Assembly (NCBI GenBank): GCA_030743005.1
Contig: JASLTG010000010.1
Span: forward strand, 36,799 to 100,798
Reading direction: 5' to 3'
DNA length: 64,000 bases
Origin: Acidimicrobiales bacterium
Lineage (GTDB): Bacteria > Actinomycetota > Acidimicrobiia > Acidimicrobiales > Poriferisodalaceae
The position numbers were made by a program, and so were the translations under genes. The notes under the pieces were generated by a model. It searched no databases. It was given only the letters and a program-made list of their open reading frames with translations, and was not told the origin of the DNA. Shown in pieces: positions 46,080 through 54,868 of this stretch; within the stretch, counting starts at the first letter, position 1, and the number at the start of each line of letters is the position of its first letter.

Positions 46080-46952
46080 ATGACTGATTCACCCAATTTT
46101 GTCGTGGTGGCAGGATTGTCGGGCGCCGGTCGCTCAACAGTGGCCGACACTTTGGAAGATCTCGGGTGGCTCGTAATTGATAATTTGCCACCTAGCTTGC
46201 TTGCTAACGCAGCTGAGGTGCTGACGCCTTCGGACTCCCAAGGTAAACGTATTGCGTTGGTTGCTGGTTCTCATCAACATCAAGAAGATCTACTGACCTT
46301 CGTAAAGAATTTCCGCAACCCAGCAGCGCGGGTGAAGGTCATCTTCCTAGATGCCCCAACAGAGGTGCTGCTGAGAAGATATGACCAAACCCGAAGGCGA
46401 CATCCGCTGAGTATGAGTAGTGCTTCGGTCACTGAAGCAATTGAACGAGAACGTGAGTTGTTGGAGCCCATCAGGCAGGCAGCAGATTTAGTGATCGATA
46501 CAGGCGACCTCATCGTCCATGAATTGAAATCCCGGGTGGTTGAGGTGTTCAGTGATGTAGAAAATGAACAGTTCATGCAAACAACCGTTATGTCGTTCGG
46601 TTACAAGCACGGGGTTCCCACAGAAGCCGATTTGGTCATTGACTGTCGTTTCTTGCCTAATCCACATTGGGTCCCTGATCTGAGGCCGCGAACGGGCCTT
46701 GAACAAGATGTCCGCACCTACGTTCTTGAGCAGCCACTTACCACTTCTTTTTTGGCGCACACGCTTCCGCTTTTCGAGTTCCTGATCCCCTCTTATGTGG
46801 AGGAAGGGAAGGCCTACTTGACTATCGCGTTTGGATGCACGGGAGGTCGTCATCGCAGCGTTGTAATTGCCGAGGAGTTCGGTCGGATTTTAGGTGAAAG
46901 CGGCCATTCGCTACGAACCCGGCACAGGGACCTTGAATCGAAAGAAATGTAG
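46080..46952 (+). CDS. rapZ: RNase adapter / nucleotide-binding protein RapZ (YvcJ)
   Basis: A 290-residue P-loop protein. The Walker A reads GLSGAGRST with Arg in place of Lys, as in actinobacterial homologues, then LEDLGWLVIDNLPPSLL, FLDAPTEVLLRRYDQTRRRHPL and the C-terminal domain VDCRFLPNPHWVPDLRPRTG and AFGCTGGRHRSVVIAEE. RapZ in E. coli binds small RNAs and RNase E; actinobacterial role is less clear. Usually followed by yvcK and whiA; here gap follows after 88 bases. Confidence 0.95.
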   Translation: MTDSPNFVVVAGLSGAGRSTVADTLEDLGWLVIDNLPPSLLANAAEVLTPSDSQGKRIALVAGSHQHQEDLLTFVKNFRNPAARVKVIFLDAPTEVLLRRYDQTRRRHPLSMSSASVTEAIERERELLEPIRQAADLVIDTGDLIVHELKSRVVEVFSDVENEQFMQTTVMSFGYKHGVPTEADLVIDCRFLPNPHWVPDLRPRTGLEQDVRTYVLEQPLTTSFLAHTLPLFEFLIPSYVEEGKAYLTIAFGCTGGRHRSVVIAEEFGRILGESGHSLRTRHRDLESKEM

Positions 46953-47040
46953 AAGTAGCCATTCAATTCGCCACTGCGTCAAGGCGATGCGGTAGACATT
47001 CAGAAGCGTCTCTATTCCCTTCCAGAAAGCGAACCTTCCA

Positions 47041-48042
47041 ATGACCGTGCGGGTTGGTATTAACGGCTTCGGCCGTATCGGCAGAAACTTCTTTCGAGCT
47101 ATTCAAAAACAAGGTGCCGACGTAGAAATAGTGGCAGTCAACGACCTAGGTGATCAGACCACAATGGCTCACCTTCTGAAATATGACTCGGTGCTTGGCA
47201 ACCTGTCTAACGACATTGCTGCCGTAGACGGTGGCATATCGATTGACGGCAACGTGTTGAAGGTTCTGTCTGAACGTAACCCTGGAGAGTTGCCGTGGGG
47301 CGACTTGGGGGTTGACGTAGTTATCGAATCGACTGGCATTTTCACAGATAGAGATAAGGCGGCGCAGCACTTAGATGCTGGGGCGCCTCTCGTAATTGTT
47401 TCAGCTCCAGCTAACGGTGCTGATGCCACGATCGTGGTTGGTGTCAATCATGATGAATTTGATAAAGACACGCACAAAGTCATTTCCAACGCGAGTTGCA
47501 CGACTAACTGCTTTGTTCCAATGGTGCAGGTTCTAGATAAAGCATTCGGAGTCGAAAAAGGTTTGATGACAACAGTTCACGCGTATACCGGTGATCAGTC
47601 GCTTGTCGACGGCCCTCACAGTGATTTGAGACGAGCCAGAGCCTCTGCGGTAAATATCATCCCAACCTCCACTGGGGCGGCGCGTGCGACCGGGCTTGTT
47701 CTTCAGGCAATGAACGGGAAACTGGATGGGACGTCGTTGCGCGTGCCAATCCCAGATGGTTCGATTACTGATTTTACGGCTGTGTTGGCGGCCTCTCCGT
47801 CGGTTGAAGAAATTAACGCTGCGTTCTCGGCCGCAGCTTCCAGTGCGCCACTCGCAGGGATTCTCACCTACAGCGAAGATCCACTTGTTTCGGCGGACAT
47901 AGTGGGAGATCCGTCGAGTTGTGTCTTCGATGCGGGTCTCACGATGACCATGGACAACTTGGTGAAAATCAGCGGCTGGTATGACAATGAGTGGGGCTAC
48001 TCAAACCGGCTAGTAGACCTCGTTGTCATTACATGCAGTTGA
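47041..48042 (+). CDS. gap: Glyceraldehyde-3-phosphate dehydrogenase
   Basis: A 333-residue NAD-linked glycolytic enzyme. VGINGFGRIGRNFFRA begins the Rossmann fold, the catalytic Cys is in NASCTTNCFVPM with His in TVHAYTGDQ, phosphate sites are ARASAVNIIPTSTGAARA and the end is WYDNEWGYSNRLVDLV. It opens a gap-pgk-tpiA glycolytic run. The C-terminus ends VVITCS rather than the usual helix tail. Starts at ATG 47041. Confidence 0.97.
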   Translation: MTVRVGINGFGRIGRNFFRAIQKQGADVEIVAVNDLGDQTTMAHLLKYDSVLGNLSNDIAAVDGGISIDGNVLKVLSERNPGELPWGDLGVDVVIESTGIFTDRDKAAQHLDAGAPLVIVSAPANGADATIVVGVNHDEFDKDTHKVISNASCTTNCFVPMVQVLDKAFGVEKGLMTTVHAYTGDQSLVDGPHSDLRRARASAVNIIPTSTGAARATGLVLQAMNGKLDGTSLRVPIPDGSITDFTAVLAASPSVEEINAAFSAAASSAPLAGILTYSEDPLVSADIVGDPSSCVFDAGLTMTMDNLVKISGWYDNEWGYSNRLVDLVVITCS

Positions 48043-48049
48043 TTTTGGT

Positions 48050-49192
48050 GTGACTGCTTCTTTGATCCCCACCCTCGAAGATCTAGAGGCCGAGTTAGGT
48101 GGTTTAGATTCAAAGCGCATTCTGGTGAGATGCGACTTCAACGTTCCCATCCGCGACGGACAGATTGCTGATGATCTGCGGATTCGGTCCGCGATGCCGA
48201 CTGTTTCTTGGCTGCTCGATCGAGGAGCTGCAGTAGTTATTGGAACTCATTTCGGCCGGCCGGATGGAAAGCACGATCCCCGTTATTCAACTGAGATCTT
48301 GAGGAGCAGAGTCGAGGAACTGGCCCCTGGGGTCGAGCTGTTGGAGAATCTACGTTTCAATGACGGTGAAGTGGGAAATTCTTCAGAGTTTGTTGAGTTC
48401 TTAGTAGGAGGAGCGGGTGGATCCGCATTCGACGGTTACGTCAACGATGCGTTTGGTGTATCACATCGCTCCCATGCCTCAGTTGTCGGACCACCTGCAC
48501 ATCTCCCAGCAGCAGCTGGACGTTTGCTGGAAAAGGAAATCGAAGTACTCGAACAGATACGTGTATCACCGCAACGACCATTCGTGGCAGTGCTTGGTGG
48601 AGCCAAAGTCAGTGACAAGCTCGGCGTAATCGAAGCCCTCCTTGGCGTGGTGGATCGACTACTCATCGGGGGAGGGATGTGTTTCACCTTCTTTAAGGCG
48701 ATGGGTCACAACATCGGGGATTCATTGTGTGAGGATGACCAGGTGGAAGCCTGTCGGCGAATTCTCGAGTCAGGCGCCTCAATTCTTTTACCTAGTGACA
48801 TCACAGCCCTTAGCCCTGATGGAGACATCGGCGGCGACAACGGAGAAGTTCGACAGATGGGTCGTTCAATTCCTGATGGATGGAAGGGCCTTGATGTCGG
48901 ACCTGGCACTGCCGCCGAATTCGAGGACGCTGTCCACGAAGCCAAAACTGTTTTCTGGAACGGACCAATGGGACTATTCGAAGACGTCCGTTTCGCCGCT
49001 GGGACTCGAGCCGTCGCACAGGCCTTGGCCGACAGTCGCGCATTCTCAGTGGTTGGAGGAGGAGATAGCGCTGCGGCAGTCGCAGAGGTAGGCCTCACTC
49101 CTTACATGGACCACATCAGTACTGGAGGGGGTGCCAGCCTTGAGTTTCTTGAGTTGGGTGACCTCCCAGGGCTCACAGCTCTTAGGAAATAA
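48050..49192 (+). CDS. pgk: Phosphoglycerate kinase
   Basis: About 380 residues; it transfers phosphate from 1,3-bisphosphoglycerate to ADP. GTG 48050, eight bases after the gap stop, is preferred to TTG 48023 inside gap because it gives a normal N-terminus. Motifs: RILVRCDFNVPIRDG, GTHFGRPDGK, LLENLRFNDGE, AKVSDKLGVIEALL, WNGPMGLFEDVRFAAGT and VGGGDSAAAVAE with ISTGGGASLEFLE. tpiA follows after nine bases. Confidence 0.96.
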   Translation: MTASLIPTLEDLEAELGGLDSKRILVRCDFNVPIRDGQIADDLRIRSAMPTVSWLLDRGAAVVIGTHFGRPDGKHDPRYSTEILRSRVEELAPGVELLENLRFNDGEVGNSSEFVEFLVGGAGGSAFDGYVNDAFGVSHRSHASVVGPPAHLPAAAGRLLEKEIEVLEQIRVSPQRPFVAVLGGAKVSDKLGVIEALLGVVDRLLIGGGMCFTFFKAMGHNIGDSLCEDDQVEACRRILESGASILLPSDITALSPDGDIGGDNGEVRQMGRSIPDGWKGLDVGPGTAAEFEDAVHEAKTVFWNGPMGLFEDVRFAAGTRAVAQALADSRAFSVVGGGDSAAAVAEVGLTPYMDHISTGGGASLEFLELGDLPGLTALRK

Positions 49193-49201
49193 GGAACCAA
49201 A

Positions 49202-49972
49202 ATGTCTCGCATTCCGTTGATCTCAGGTAATTGGAAGATGAATCTCAATCATTTCGAAGCGATACAAATGATCCAGAAGCTGAGTTATGAGCTCAGAAAC
49301 CACGACTATGACGCAGTCGAAGTTTCGGTTCACCCGCCGTACACCGACCTACGCTCAATTCAAACGCTGATTGATGCCGACAAGATGCACTTCCATCTCG
49401 GGGCGCAGAACTGTCACGCCGAGACATCAGGAGCATTTACGGGCGAAGTGTCGCCAGCGATGCTGCAAAAACTCGAAGTTGACTTTGTGATCGTTGGGCA
49501 TAGCGAACGAAGGTCGCTCTCTGGCGAAACCAATGAAATGGTCGCGGCTAAAGCACAGTCGGTCTTCGCCCATGGCATGGTGCCCATCGTGTGTGTGGGA
49601 GAGACTCTTGAAGAACGAGAAAGTGGGGAAGCTGAATCAGTTGTTGAGACCCAGGTCACGTGCAGCCTGGCTGACCTGAGTAAGGACCAGTTGAGCGAAC
49701 TAGTCATAGCGTATGAACCGGTGTGGGCGATAGGAACGGGAAAGACAGCTTCAGCGGAAGACGCCCAACTCATGTGTGCGCAAATCAGAAGGGTCGTGGC
49801 TGGGATGCATGCGCCGGCGGGGACGAAAGTTCGGATTCAGTACGGAGGCTCAGTCAACGCATCAAACGCTAGCGAATTGATGTCTATGGAAGATATTGAT
49901 GGAGCCTTGGTTGGGGGAGCTTCTCTGGAAGCGGCGTCGTTTGCCAGGATTGTGAGCTTCCAAGACGCCTAA
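49202..49972 (+). CDS. tpiA: Triose-phosphate isomerase
   Basis: A 256-residue barrel enzyme that interconverts DHAP and G3P. GNWKMNLNHFEA has the active Lys, VGHSERRSLSGET the His, AYEPVWAIGTGKTAS the Glu and the flexible loop; RIQYGGSVNASNASEL and DGALVGGASLEA bind phosphate. The ribosome-binding site AAGGAAC lies before ATG 49202. It is third in gap-pgk-tpiA. Confidence 0.98.
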   Translation: MSRIPLISGNWKMNLNHFEAIQMIQKLSYELRNHDYDAVEVSVHPPYTDLRSIQTLIDADKMHFHLGAQNCHAETSGAFTGEVSPAMLQKLEVDFVIVGHSERRSLSGETNEMVAAKAQSVFAHGMVPIVCVGETLEERESGEAESVVETQVTCSLADLSKDQLSELVIAYEPVWAIGTGKTASAEDAQLMCAQIRRVVAGMHAPAGTKVRIQYGGSVNASNASELMSMEDIDGALVGGASLEAASFARIVSFQDA

Positions 49973-49981
49973 AGTCCTGAC

Positions 49982-51478
49982 ATGACTTCCAGTTCTCTAA
50001 ATGCCGACCGTCCAGTATTACCTGATGGTCTCGTAGCGGTCGTTAAAAGGGACTGCCCAACTTGCGTGGATATAGTTCCGGTTCTCGAACAGTTATCTCA
50101 CGGAGGTCCTGGGGTGACCGTCTACACCCAGGATGACTCCAATTTTCCGGAGACAGTTGAAACACGAATCTATGACCAAGAGTTGGAGGTTTCTTGGTAT
50201 TACGAAGTGGAAACAGTGCCGACTTTGATGTTCATCCAAGATGGCAACGAGATGGCTCGAACGGTTGGCTGGAGTCGCTCAAACTGGGAAGCGTTGACAG
50301 GTGTCGACGATCTCGGAGAGGGACTTCCAGAGATGCGACCCGGATGCGGATCGTTGTCAGTGGACCCGAATTTAGTTGATTCGTTAGCTCGAAAATTTGG
50401 CTCCTCCAGTCTCAAGAGCCGGCAGGTAGAAATAGCAACCCTCGAAGATGAGTTTGATGCAATGTTCGATCGGGGTTGGTCGGATGGCTTGCCAGTAATT
50501 CCTCCGACCGAAGAACGAGTGTCCAAAATGTTGGAGGGCACACACCGCCAACCAGATGAGGTAGTCGCAGTCGTTCCTCCGGTGCTCACCGAGTGCACAG
50601 TTGAAAAGGTTGCGATAAACGCGGTGCTGGCCGGTTGTAAACCCGAATATCTGCCTGTCGTGTTGGCGGCGGTGGAAGCTGCTTGCACTGATCAGTTCAA
50701 TATGCACGGTTTGCTGTGCACCCTTTGGTTTTCGGGCCCGATCGTCATCGTAAACGGCCCAATCCGACATCGAATCGGGATGAACGTCGAAAAGAACGCT
50801 TTAGGGCAAGGGAATCGTGCTAATTCGACTATAGGTAGGGCTCTCCAATTAGTTATCCGAAATGTTGGGGGTGGTAAACCTGGCATCGGAGGGATCGACC
50901 GCTCTGCGTTAGGTGCACCATCAAAGGTTGGGTGGTGTTTCGCTGAAGATGAAGAAAACCTTCCAGACAACTGGCCTTCCCTGTCGGTAAGTCGGGGTTT
51001 TTCGAAAAATGAAGACACAGTGACTCTGTTTGCCGGACATGGGCCAGTCGGGTGCATCGACCAGATTTCTCGGACCCCAGAATCGTTAGTGCGAACGCTC
51101 GCGCAACAACTACATGGTGTTGGAAATCGGAAACTTCCCGCTGAGGCGATGATCGTTATGACCCCTGAACATATGAATGTCTTTGCATCAGCAGGGTGGT
51201 CAAAAGACAAGTTTTATGAAGAGTTAGAACCCCTCCTACAAATGGATCCAGAGTTATCAGCTCGAGGTGTATCGGGCATTGACGAAGGTATCCCTACATC
51301 CAGTAACGAAGAAACGGTGTTCGGTTCGAGTTCAGGACGTGTTATCCGGAAATTGCCTGAGTGGTCACCAATGGTCGTTCGCGCCGGCGGAGGGGCTGGA
51401 GGGTTTTCGGCGATTTTAGAAGGCTGGGTTCCAGGGGCAAAGGGAAGCACACCTATTACCCATCGCATAGGAACCTAA
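49982..51478 (+). CDS. Thioredoxin-domain fusion protein of unknown function
   Basis: A 498-residue two-part protein. Residues 15-110 form a thioredoxin-like domain with CPTC at 25-28 and the cis-Pro in ETVPTLMF (Pro80). Residues about 150-498 form a larger domain with conserved-looking motifs: DRGWSDGLPVIPPTEERV, PPVLTECTVEKVAINAVLAGCKP, GNRANSTIGRALQLVI, GHGPVGC and RAGGGAGGF. I recall this second domain from environmental and proteobacterial genomes as conserved but uncharacterised; I cannot name its activity. It lies between tpiA and secG and replaces nothing obvious. Confidence 0.75.
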   Translation: MTSSSLNADRPVLPDGLVAVVKRDCPTCVDIVPVLEQLSHGGPGVTVYTQDDSNFPETVETRIYDQELEVSWYYEVETVPTLMFIQDGNEMARTVGWSRSNWEALTGVDDLGEGLPEMRPGCGSLSVDPNLVDSLARKFGSSSLKSRQVEIATLEDEFDAMFDRGWSDGLPVIPPTEERVSKMLEGTHRQPDEVVAVVPPVLTECTVEKVAINAVLAGCKPEYLPVVLAAVEAACTDQFNMHGLLCTLWFSGPIVIVNGPIRHRIGMNVEKNALGQGNRANSTIGRALQLVIRNVGGGKPGIGGIDRSALGAPSKVGWCFAEDEENLPDNWPSLSVSRGFSKNEDTVTLFAGHGPVGCIDQISRTPESLVRTLAQQLHGVGNRKLPAEAMIVMTPEHMNVFASAGWSKDKFYEELEPLLQMDPELSARGVSGIDEGIPTSSNEETVFGSSSGRVIRKLPEWSPMVVRAGGGAGGFSAILEGWVPGAKGSTPITHRIGT

Positions 51479-51546
51479 GTCTCGCTGATCTTTTTCTAAA
51501 AAACGGGTTCGAGGAGTCCGGTGAAGACGCTGGTACCATCGGGCTT

Positions 51547-51777
51547 GTGTTGACCTGGATTGTTGGTGCGTTGCACCTAGTTTCTGCCTTCTCTCTTGTT
51601 GGTCTCGTCCTTTTGCATAGCGGCAAAGGAGGCGGCGTTTCCGACATGTTTGGAGGAAGCGTAGGAGCAACAGCAGCAGGGTCGACGGTCGCTGAGAAGA
51701 ACCTCAGCCGTATAACTGTGGTGGTCGCTGTGACCTTTGGTTTCACGACACTTATTTTGGGTCTGTTGCTTGCTTGA
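51547..51777 (+). CDS. secG: Preprotein translocase subunit SecG
   Basis: A 76-residue membrane protein: two hydrophobic helices (about 3-24 and 53-75) joined by the conserved GKGGGVSDMFGGSV loop. SecG assists SecYE by inverting its topology during export. The open frame runs back to 51361 inside the preceding gene, but GTG 51547 gives the usual short start LTWIVGALHLVSAF. It follows gap-pgk-tpiA, as in other actinobacteria. Confidence 0.94.
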   Translation: MLTWIVGALHLVSAFSLVGLVLLHSGKGGGVSDMFGGSVGATAAGSTVAEKNLSRITVVVAVTFGFTTLILGLLLA

Positions 51778-51861
51778 GCCTGGCCATCAGCTCCATGTTT
51801 CGTGCGTTGGCAAGCTTCATGTCGTTGGTAGAGTGGGCTTTCTTCCGGGTCTCGGAATAGC

Positions 51862-51949
51862 GTCGGAGTGGCGGAACTGGCAGACGCGCTAGACTAAGGA
51901 TCTAGTGCCCGTTAAGGGTGTGGGGGTTCAAGTCCCCCCTCCGACACCA
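51862..51949 (+). tRNA. tRNA-Leu (AAG)
   Basis: A class II tRNA of 88 bases including an encoded CCA. The acceptor arms GTCGGAG (51862-51868) and CTCCGAC (51939-51945) pair fully, with A51946 as discriminator and CCA at 51947-51949. The anticodon stem CTAGA/TCTAG encloses the loop CTAAGGA, so the anticodon is AAG at 51896-51898 with G37, reading CUU (and, if A34 becomes inosine, CUC and CUA). A34-type tRNA-Leu is uncommon in bacteria, which normally use GAG. The gene lies between secG and a YbjQ-family gene. Confidence 0.93.
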
Positions 51950-52047
51950 TTTGAAGTCATAGCAAACCGAAGCCAGACACAAATGGTTCCCGTAAGCGCT
52001 TATTGTTGCCTTGAGAGTAATCATCCACTAGCTCGAGGTTTACAACT

Positions 52048-52368
52048 ATGGACATAACAACTACTGAGACGTTGCCAGGCCGGCGGATCACCTCCTTAAA
52101 AGGGGTCGCGGTTGGCTCGACGGTTCGAACGAAAAACATTGGTAAGGACATTGGAGCGGGCCTCAAGTCACTTGTCGGTGGCGAACTTAAGAGCTATTCA
52201 GACATGCTCTCTGAGGCGAGAGCAGAGGCGCTCTCCCGCATGGAAGAACAAGCCGTTGAACTCGGCGCCGACGCCTTGGTCAACCTCCGTTTCATGACAT
52301 CGTCAGTGGCCAGCGGTGCCTCAGAAATCTTGGCTTATGCAACTGCTGTCACTACTGAAGCCTCCTAA
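52048..52368 (+). CDS. YbjQ-family (UPF0145) protein
   Basis: A 106-residue protein that matches the YbjQ/heavy-metal-binding-domain family: TTETLPGRRITSLKGVAVGSTVR near the start and GGELKSYSDMLSEARAEA, then a terminal ELGADALVNLRF and GASEILAYATAV. The family forms pentamers and is of uncertain role; metal binding was suggested by homology only. Length is normal for the family. It is followed by a minus-strand alcohol dehydrogenase gene. Confidence 0.9.
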   Translation: MDITTTETLPGRRITSLKGVAVGSTVRTKNIGKDIGAGLKSLVGGELKSYSDMLSEARAEALSRMEEQAVELGADALVNLRFMTSSVASGASEILAYATAVTTEAS

Positions 52369-52386
52369 CCAAGCGAAATGAGGCAG

Positions 52387-53490
52387 CTAATCGTAAATAA
52401 TGACGGAACGACCTTCGGACCCTGTGAGCATGGCATCAATTGCGTCCTGGACGTCTTCGATTCGGACTTGCTTGGAAATTAAACGGTCAACAGGTAACCG
52501 ACCTTCAAGGAACGCAGAACACAAGTCCTCGATTGCTTGACCGGGATCAGTTGCGGCGTAATAGCTTCCCTTAATTGTCTTTCCGGAACGGATGAGGTTG
52601 GCACTAACGAATTTGGTTGAGTCAGAAATACTGGGAACGCCAACCAACACCATCGTCCCGCCGGGTCTGACTGCCTCAAGCCATTGCTCTTGAAGAGCGC
52701 TACTACCGATTGCTTCGATTACTACGTCAGCACCTCTTCCTGCGGTCAGTTCGATGACCTTACCGAGGGCGTCGGTGTCGGCTTCAACGAAATGTGTTGC
52801 CCCGAGATCGATAGAGAGATGTTTCTTGCTGGGTTCACGATCGACGGCAATAATTTGGCCTGCTTCGGCGAGCGCTGCGCCCATAACGGCGCTCAAGCCA
52901 ACCCCGCCAGCGCCCACGACTACAACGCTATCTCCGGGGCTGATGTCGCCGCAGTGCAACGCAGCTCCGACTCCAGTTGCCACGGCACAACCCACCACGG
53001 CTGCAACTTCGTAAGGCACCTCAGGGTCCAAGATTTGGCAACATTCTTCAGGTACAACCATGTGATCGGCCCAAGTGGAAATACCCGAATAATGGAGGAT
53101 GGGTTGACCTGACCTTGATATCCGACTGGTTCCATCGGCCATATACCCAGTGAAGATTCTTTGAGTGATTACCGGACACAAATGGTGCTGGTCCCGTTCA
53201 CAGAAAAAACAAACCTTGCAACTTGGTACCCAATTCAAAGCAACTCGATCACCAGGCTTGACCGCCGTCACCTGTGGGCCAACAGCAACCACTTCACCCG
53301 CTCCTTCGTGACCAAGTACACACGGAAGGCCCGCGGCATGTTGCCCGGTTACCACGTGCTGGTCACTGTGACAGATGCCCGATGCGCCCATTTTGACCAA
53401 AACTTCACCATCAAGAGGATCGGCGAGCTCCAGGGTCTCTACCTGTACCGGTCCGCCGATGCGATCAAGGGTTACAGCAGTTATTTGCAT
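52387..53490 (-). CDS. Zinc-dependent alcohol dehydrogenase (MDR family)
   Basis: A 367-residue medium-chain dehydrogenase. Catalytic zinc ligands are in GASGICHSDQHVV and LGHEGAGEVV, and the structural cluster CKVCFFCERDQHHLC has its four Cys. NAD motif VVVGAGGVGLSAVM with an acidic AVDREPSK. The final SEGRSVIIYD is typical of NDMA-dependent or aryl/alcohol dehydrogenases of actinobacteria. Substrate unknown. It is divergent from the dioxygenase alpha gene with 100 bases between starts, where a shared control region would lie. Confidence 0.88.
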   Translation of the reverse strand: MQITAVTLDRIGGPVQVETLELADPLDGEVLVKMGASGICHSDQHVVTGQHAAGLPCVLGHEGAGEVVAVGPQVTAVKPGDRVALNWVPSCKVCFFCERDQHHLCPVITQRIFTGYMADGTSRISRSGQPILHYSGISTWADHMVVPEECCQILDPEVPYEVAAVVGCAVATGVGAALHCGDISPGDSVVVVGAGGVGLSAVMGAALAEAGQIIAVDREPSKKHLSIDLGATHFVEADTDALGKVIELTAGRGADVVIEAIGSSALQEQWLEAVRPGGTMVLVGVPSISDSTKFVSANLIRSGKTIKGSYYAATDPGQAIEDLCSAFLEGRLPVDRLISKQVRIEDVQDAIDAMLTGSEGRSVIIYD

Positions 53491-53590
53491 CTTGTTCCTC
53501 CGAAACCTGACTCAGCAATGAATCGTAGAGCTAAAAGGGGGGACCATGAATTCGCGAACGTTGCGATGAGTCTCATGCGAGACTGGGAGG

Positions 53591-54868
53591 ATGAAGGTCG
53601 ACTATCGGGAACTGGTTCATACCGACCGGGTACACGGGAGCTTGCTTCACGACCCCGAAATCTTCGCAGATGAGATGGAACGAATATTTGTTCAAGGTTG
53701 GGTGTTCGTAGGGCATGAATCAGAAGTCAAAAACGGTGGAGATTGGGTAAAGCGTCAACTTGGCAACGAGTCTGTGCTCATGGTCCGTGCAGAGAGTGGG
53801 GAAGTGAACGTCCTAGCGAACCGCTGCTCTCACAGAGGAACAGCGTTATGTTGGGAACACAAGGGAAACGCCGCGTTCTTCCAGTGCACGTATCACAATT
53901 GGCGATTCGGATTAGACGGCGACTTGCGAGCGGTCCCGTTTCCGGACGGGTATTCGAAACCAAAAGAGGACCTTGGGTTAGACCGTGCTGGTCAAATTGC
54001 GGTATATCGAGGTTTCGTGTTCGCCAATCTCGATGGACTGGCTGGGACGATAGATGAACACTTGGGCCCCGCTGGATACGAACTAATTGATCGCCTGTGC
54101 GAGATGAGCCCTTCTGGAAAGATTGATTTATCTAAGGGATGGATCGGTCACAGGGTCCAATCAAATTGGAAGCTATGGCCTGAGAGTGACAGCGATGGAT
54201 ATCACGTAGGTTTCGTCCACGCGTCAATGTCGGCATCAACTGACACCTATTACGACGACGTCGCAGTCGGCGGCGACGCCGTCAAGAGTTCACGAGCTGT
54301 GGATTATGGACGAGGGCACTTGGAATTGGACTGGAGGCCAAGTTACAAAAAGGAACTTTCTTGGCTGGGCATCACTCGAGACCGAGTCAAGGAGTACTAC
54401 TCGGCATTGGCACAGCGAGTTGGGAATGACCTAGCGGACCAGATGCTTTGGGATGGGCCCCCTCATGCCTTCCTGTTTCCCAACCTTTTCTTGGGCGAAA
54501 CGGTAATAGCAATCGTGGAGCCTGTGTCGCCGGGGGAAATGATTCACCACCACACATCAGTTCAGTTCGATGGAGCTGACGATGCCTTCAATGAAAGGCT
54601 TTTGCGTCAAACGGAAGCAGCTGTTGGACCAGCATCGTTTATCACCACCGATGACGCTATTACAGCGGAACGAATTCAGGCTGGTGTTTCAGGCACGGAC
54701 AGGTCTTGGTCCTCCACTAGTCGAGGTTGGATCGACCTCAGCCGAGGTTTACATCGCGAAGAAATAAATGATGATGGAGTGCGATCAAGTGACGCCTCTG
54801 ACGAGACAACGAACCGAGGTTTCTGGTACCGGTATCTTGATGCGATGAGCGGAAAAGACAGACATTGA
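53591..54868 (+). CDS. Rieske ring-hydroxylating dioxygenase, alpha subunit
   Basis: A 425-residue oxygenase subunit. The Rieske 2Fe-2S site is Cys79-x-His81 and Cys99-x2-His102 (NRCSHRG and CTYHNW). The mononuclear iron site is DGYHVGFVH with His205 and His210 and bridging Asp202. The family hydroxylates aromatic rings or related compounds and needs a ferredoxin and a reductase. The C-terminal DRSWSSTSRGW segment is common in these enzymes. The beta subunit gene overlaps its stop, but no ferredoxin or reductase is in the window. Confidence 0.93.
   Translation: MKVDYRELVHTDRVHGSLLHDPEIFADEMERIFVQGWVFVGHESEVKNGGDWVKRQLGNESVLMVRAESGEVNVLANRCSHRGTALCWEHKGNAAFFQCTYHNWRFGLDGDLRAVPFPDGYSKPKEDLGLDRAGQIAVYRGFVFANLDGLAGTIDEHLGPAGYELIDRLCEMSPSGKIDLSKGWIGHRVQSNWKLWPESDSDGYHVGFVHASMSASTDTYYDDVAVGGDAVKSSRAVDYGRGHLELDWRPSYKKELSWLGITRDRVKEYYSALAQRVGNDLADQMLWDGPPHAFLFPNLFLGETVIAIVEPVSPGEMIHHHTSVQFDGADDAFNERLLRQTEAAVGPASFITTDDAITAERIQAGVSGTDRSWSSTSRGWIDLSRGLHREEINDDGVRSSDASDETTNRGFWYRYLDAMSGKDRH

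Noticed and set aside
49982..51478. Selenocysteine in the thioredoxin-fusion protein
   Set aside because: CPTC is encoded by ordinary Cys codons and there is no in-frame TGA.
53161..53673. 170-codon plus-strand frame
   Set aside because: Antisense to the 5' half of the alcohol dehydrogenase and overlapping the dioxygenase start; no recognisable protein features.
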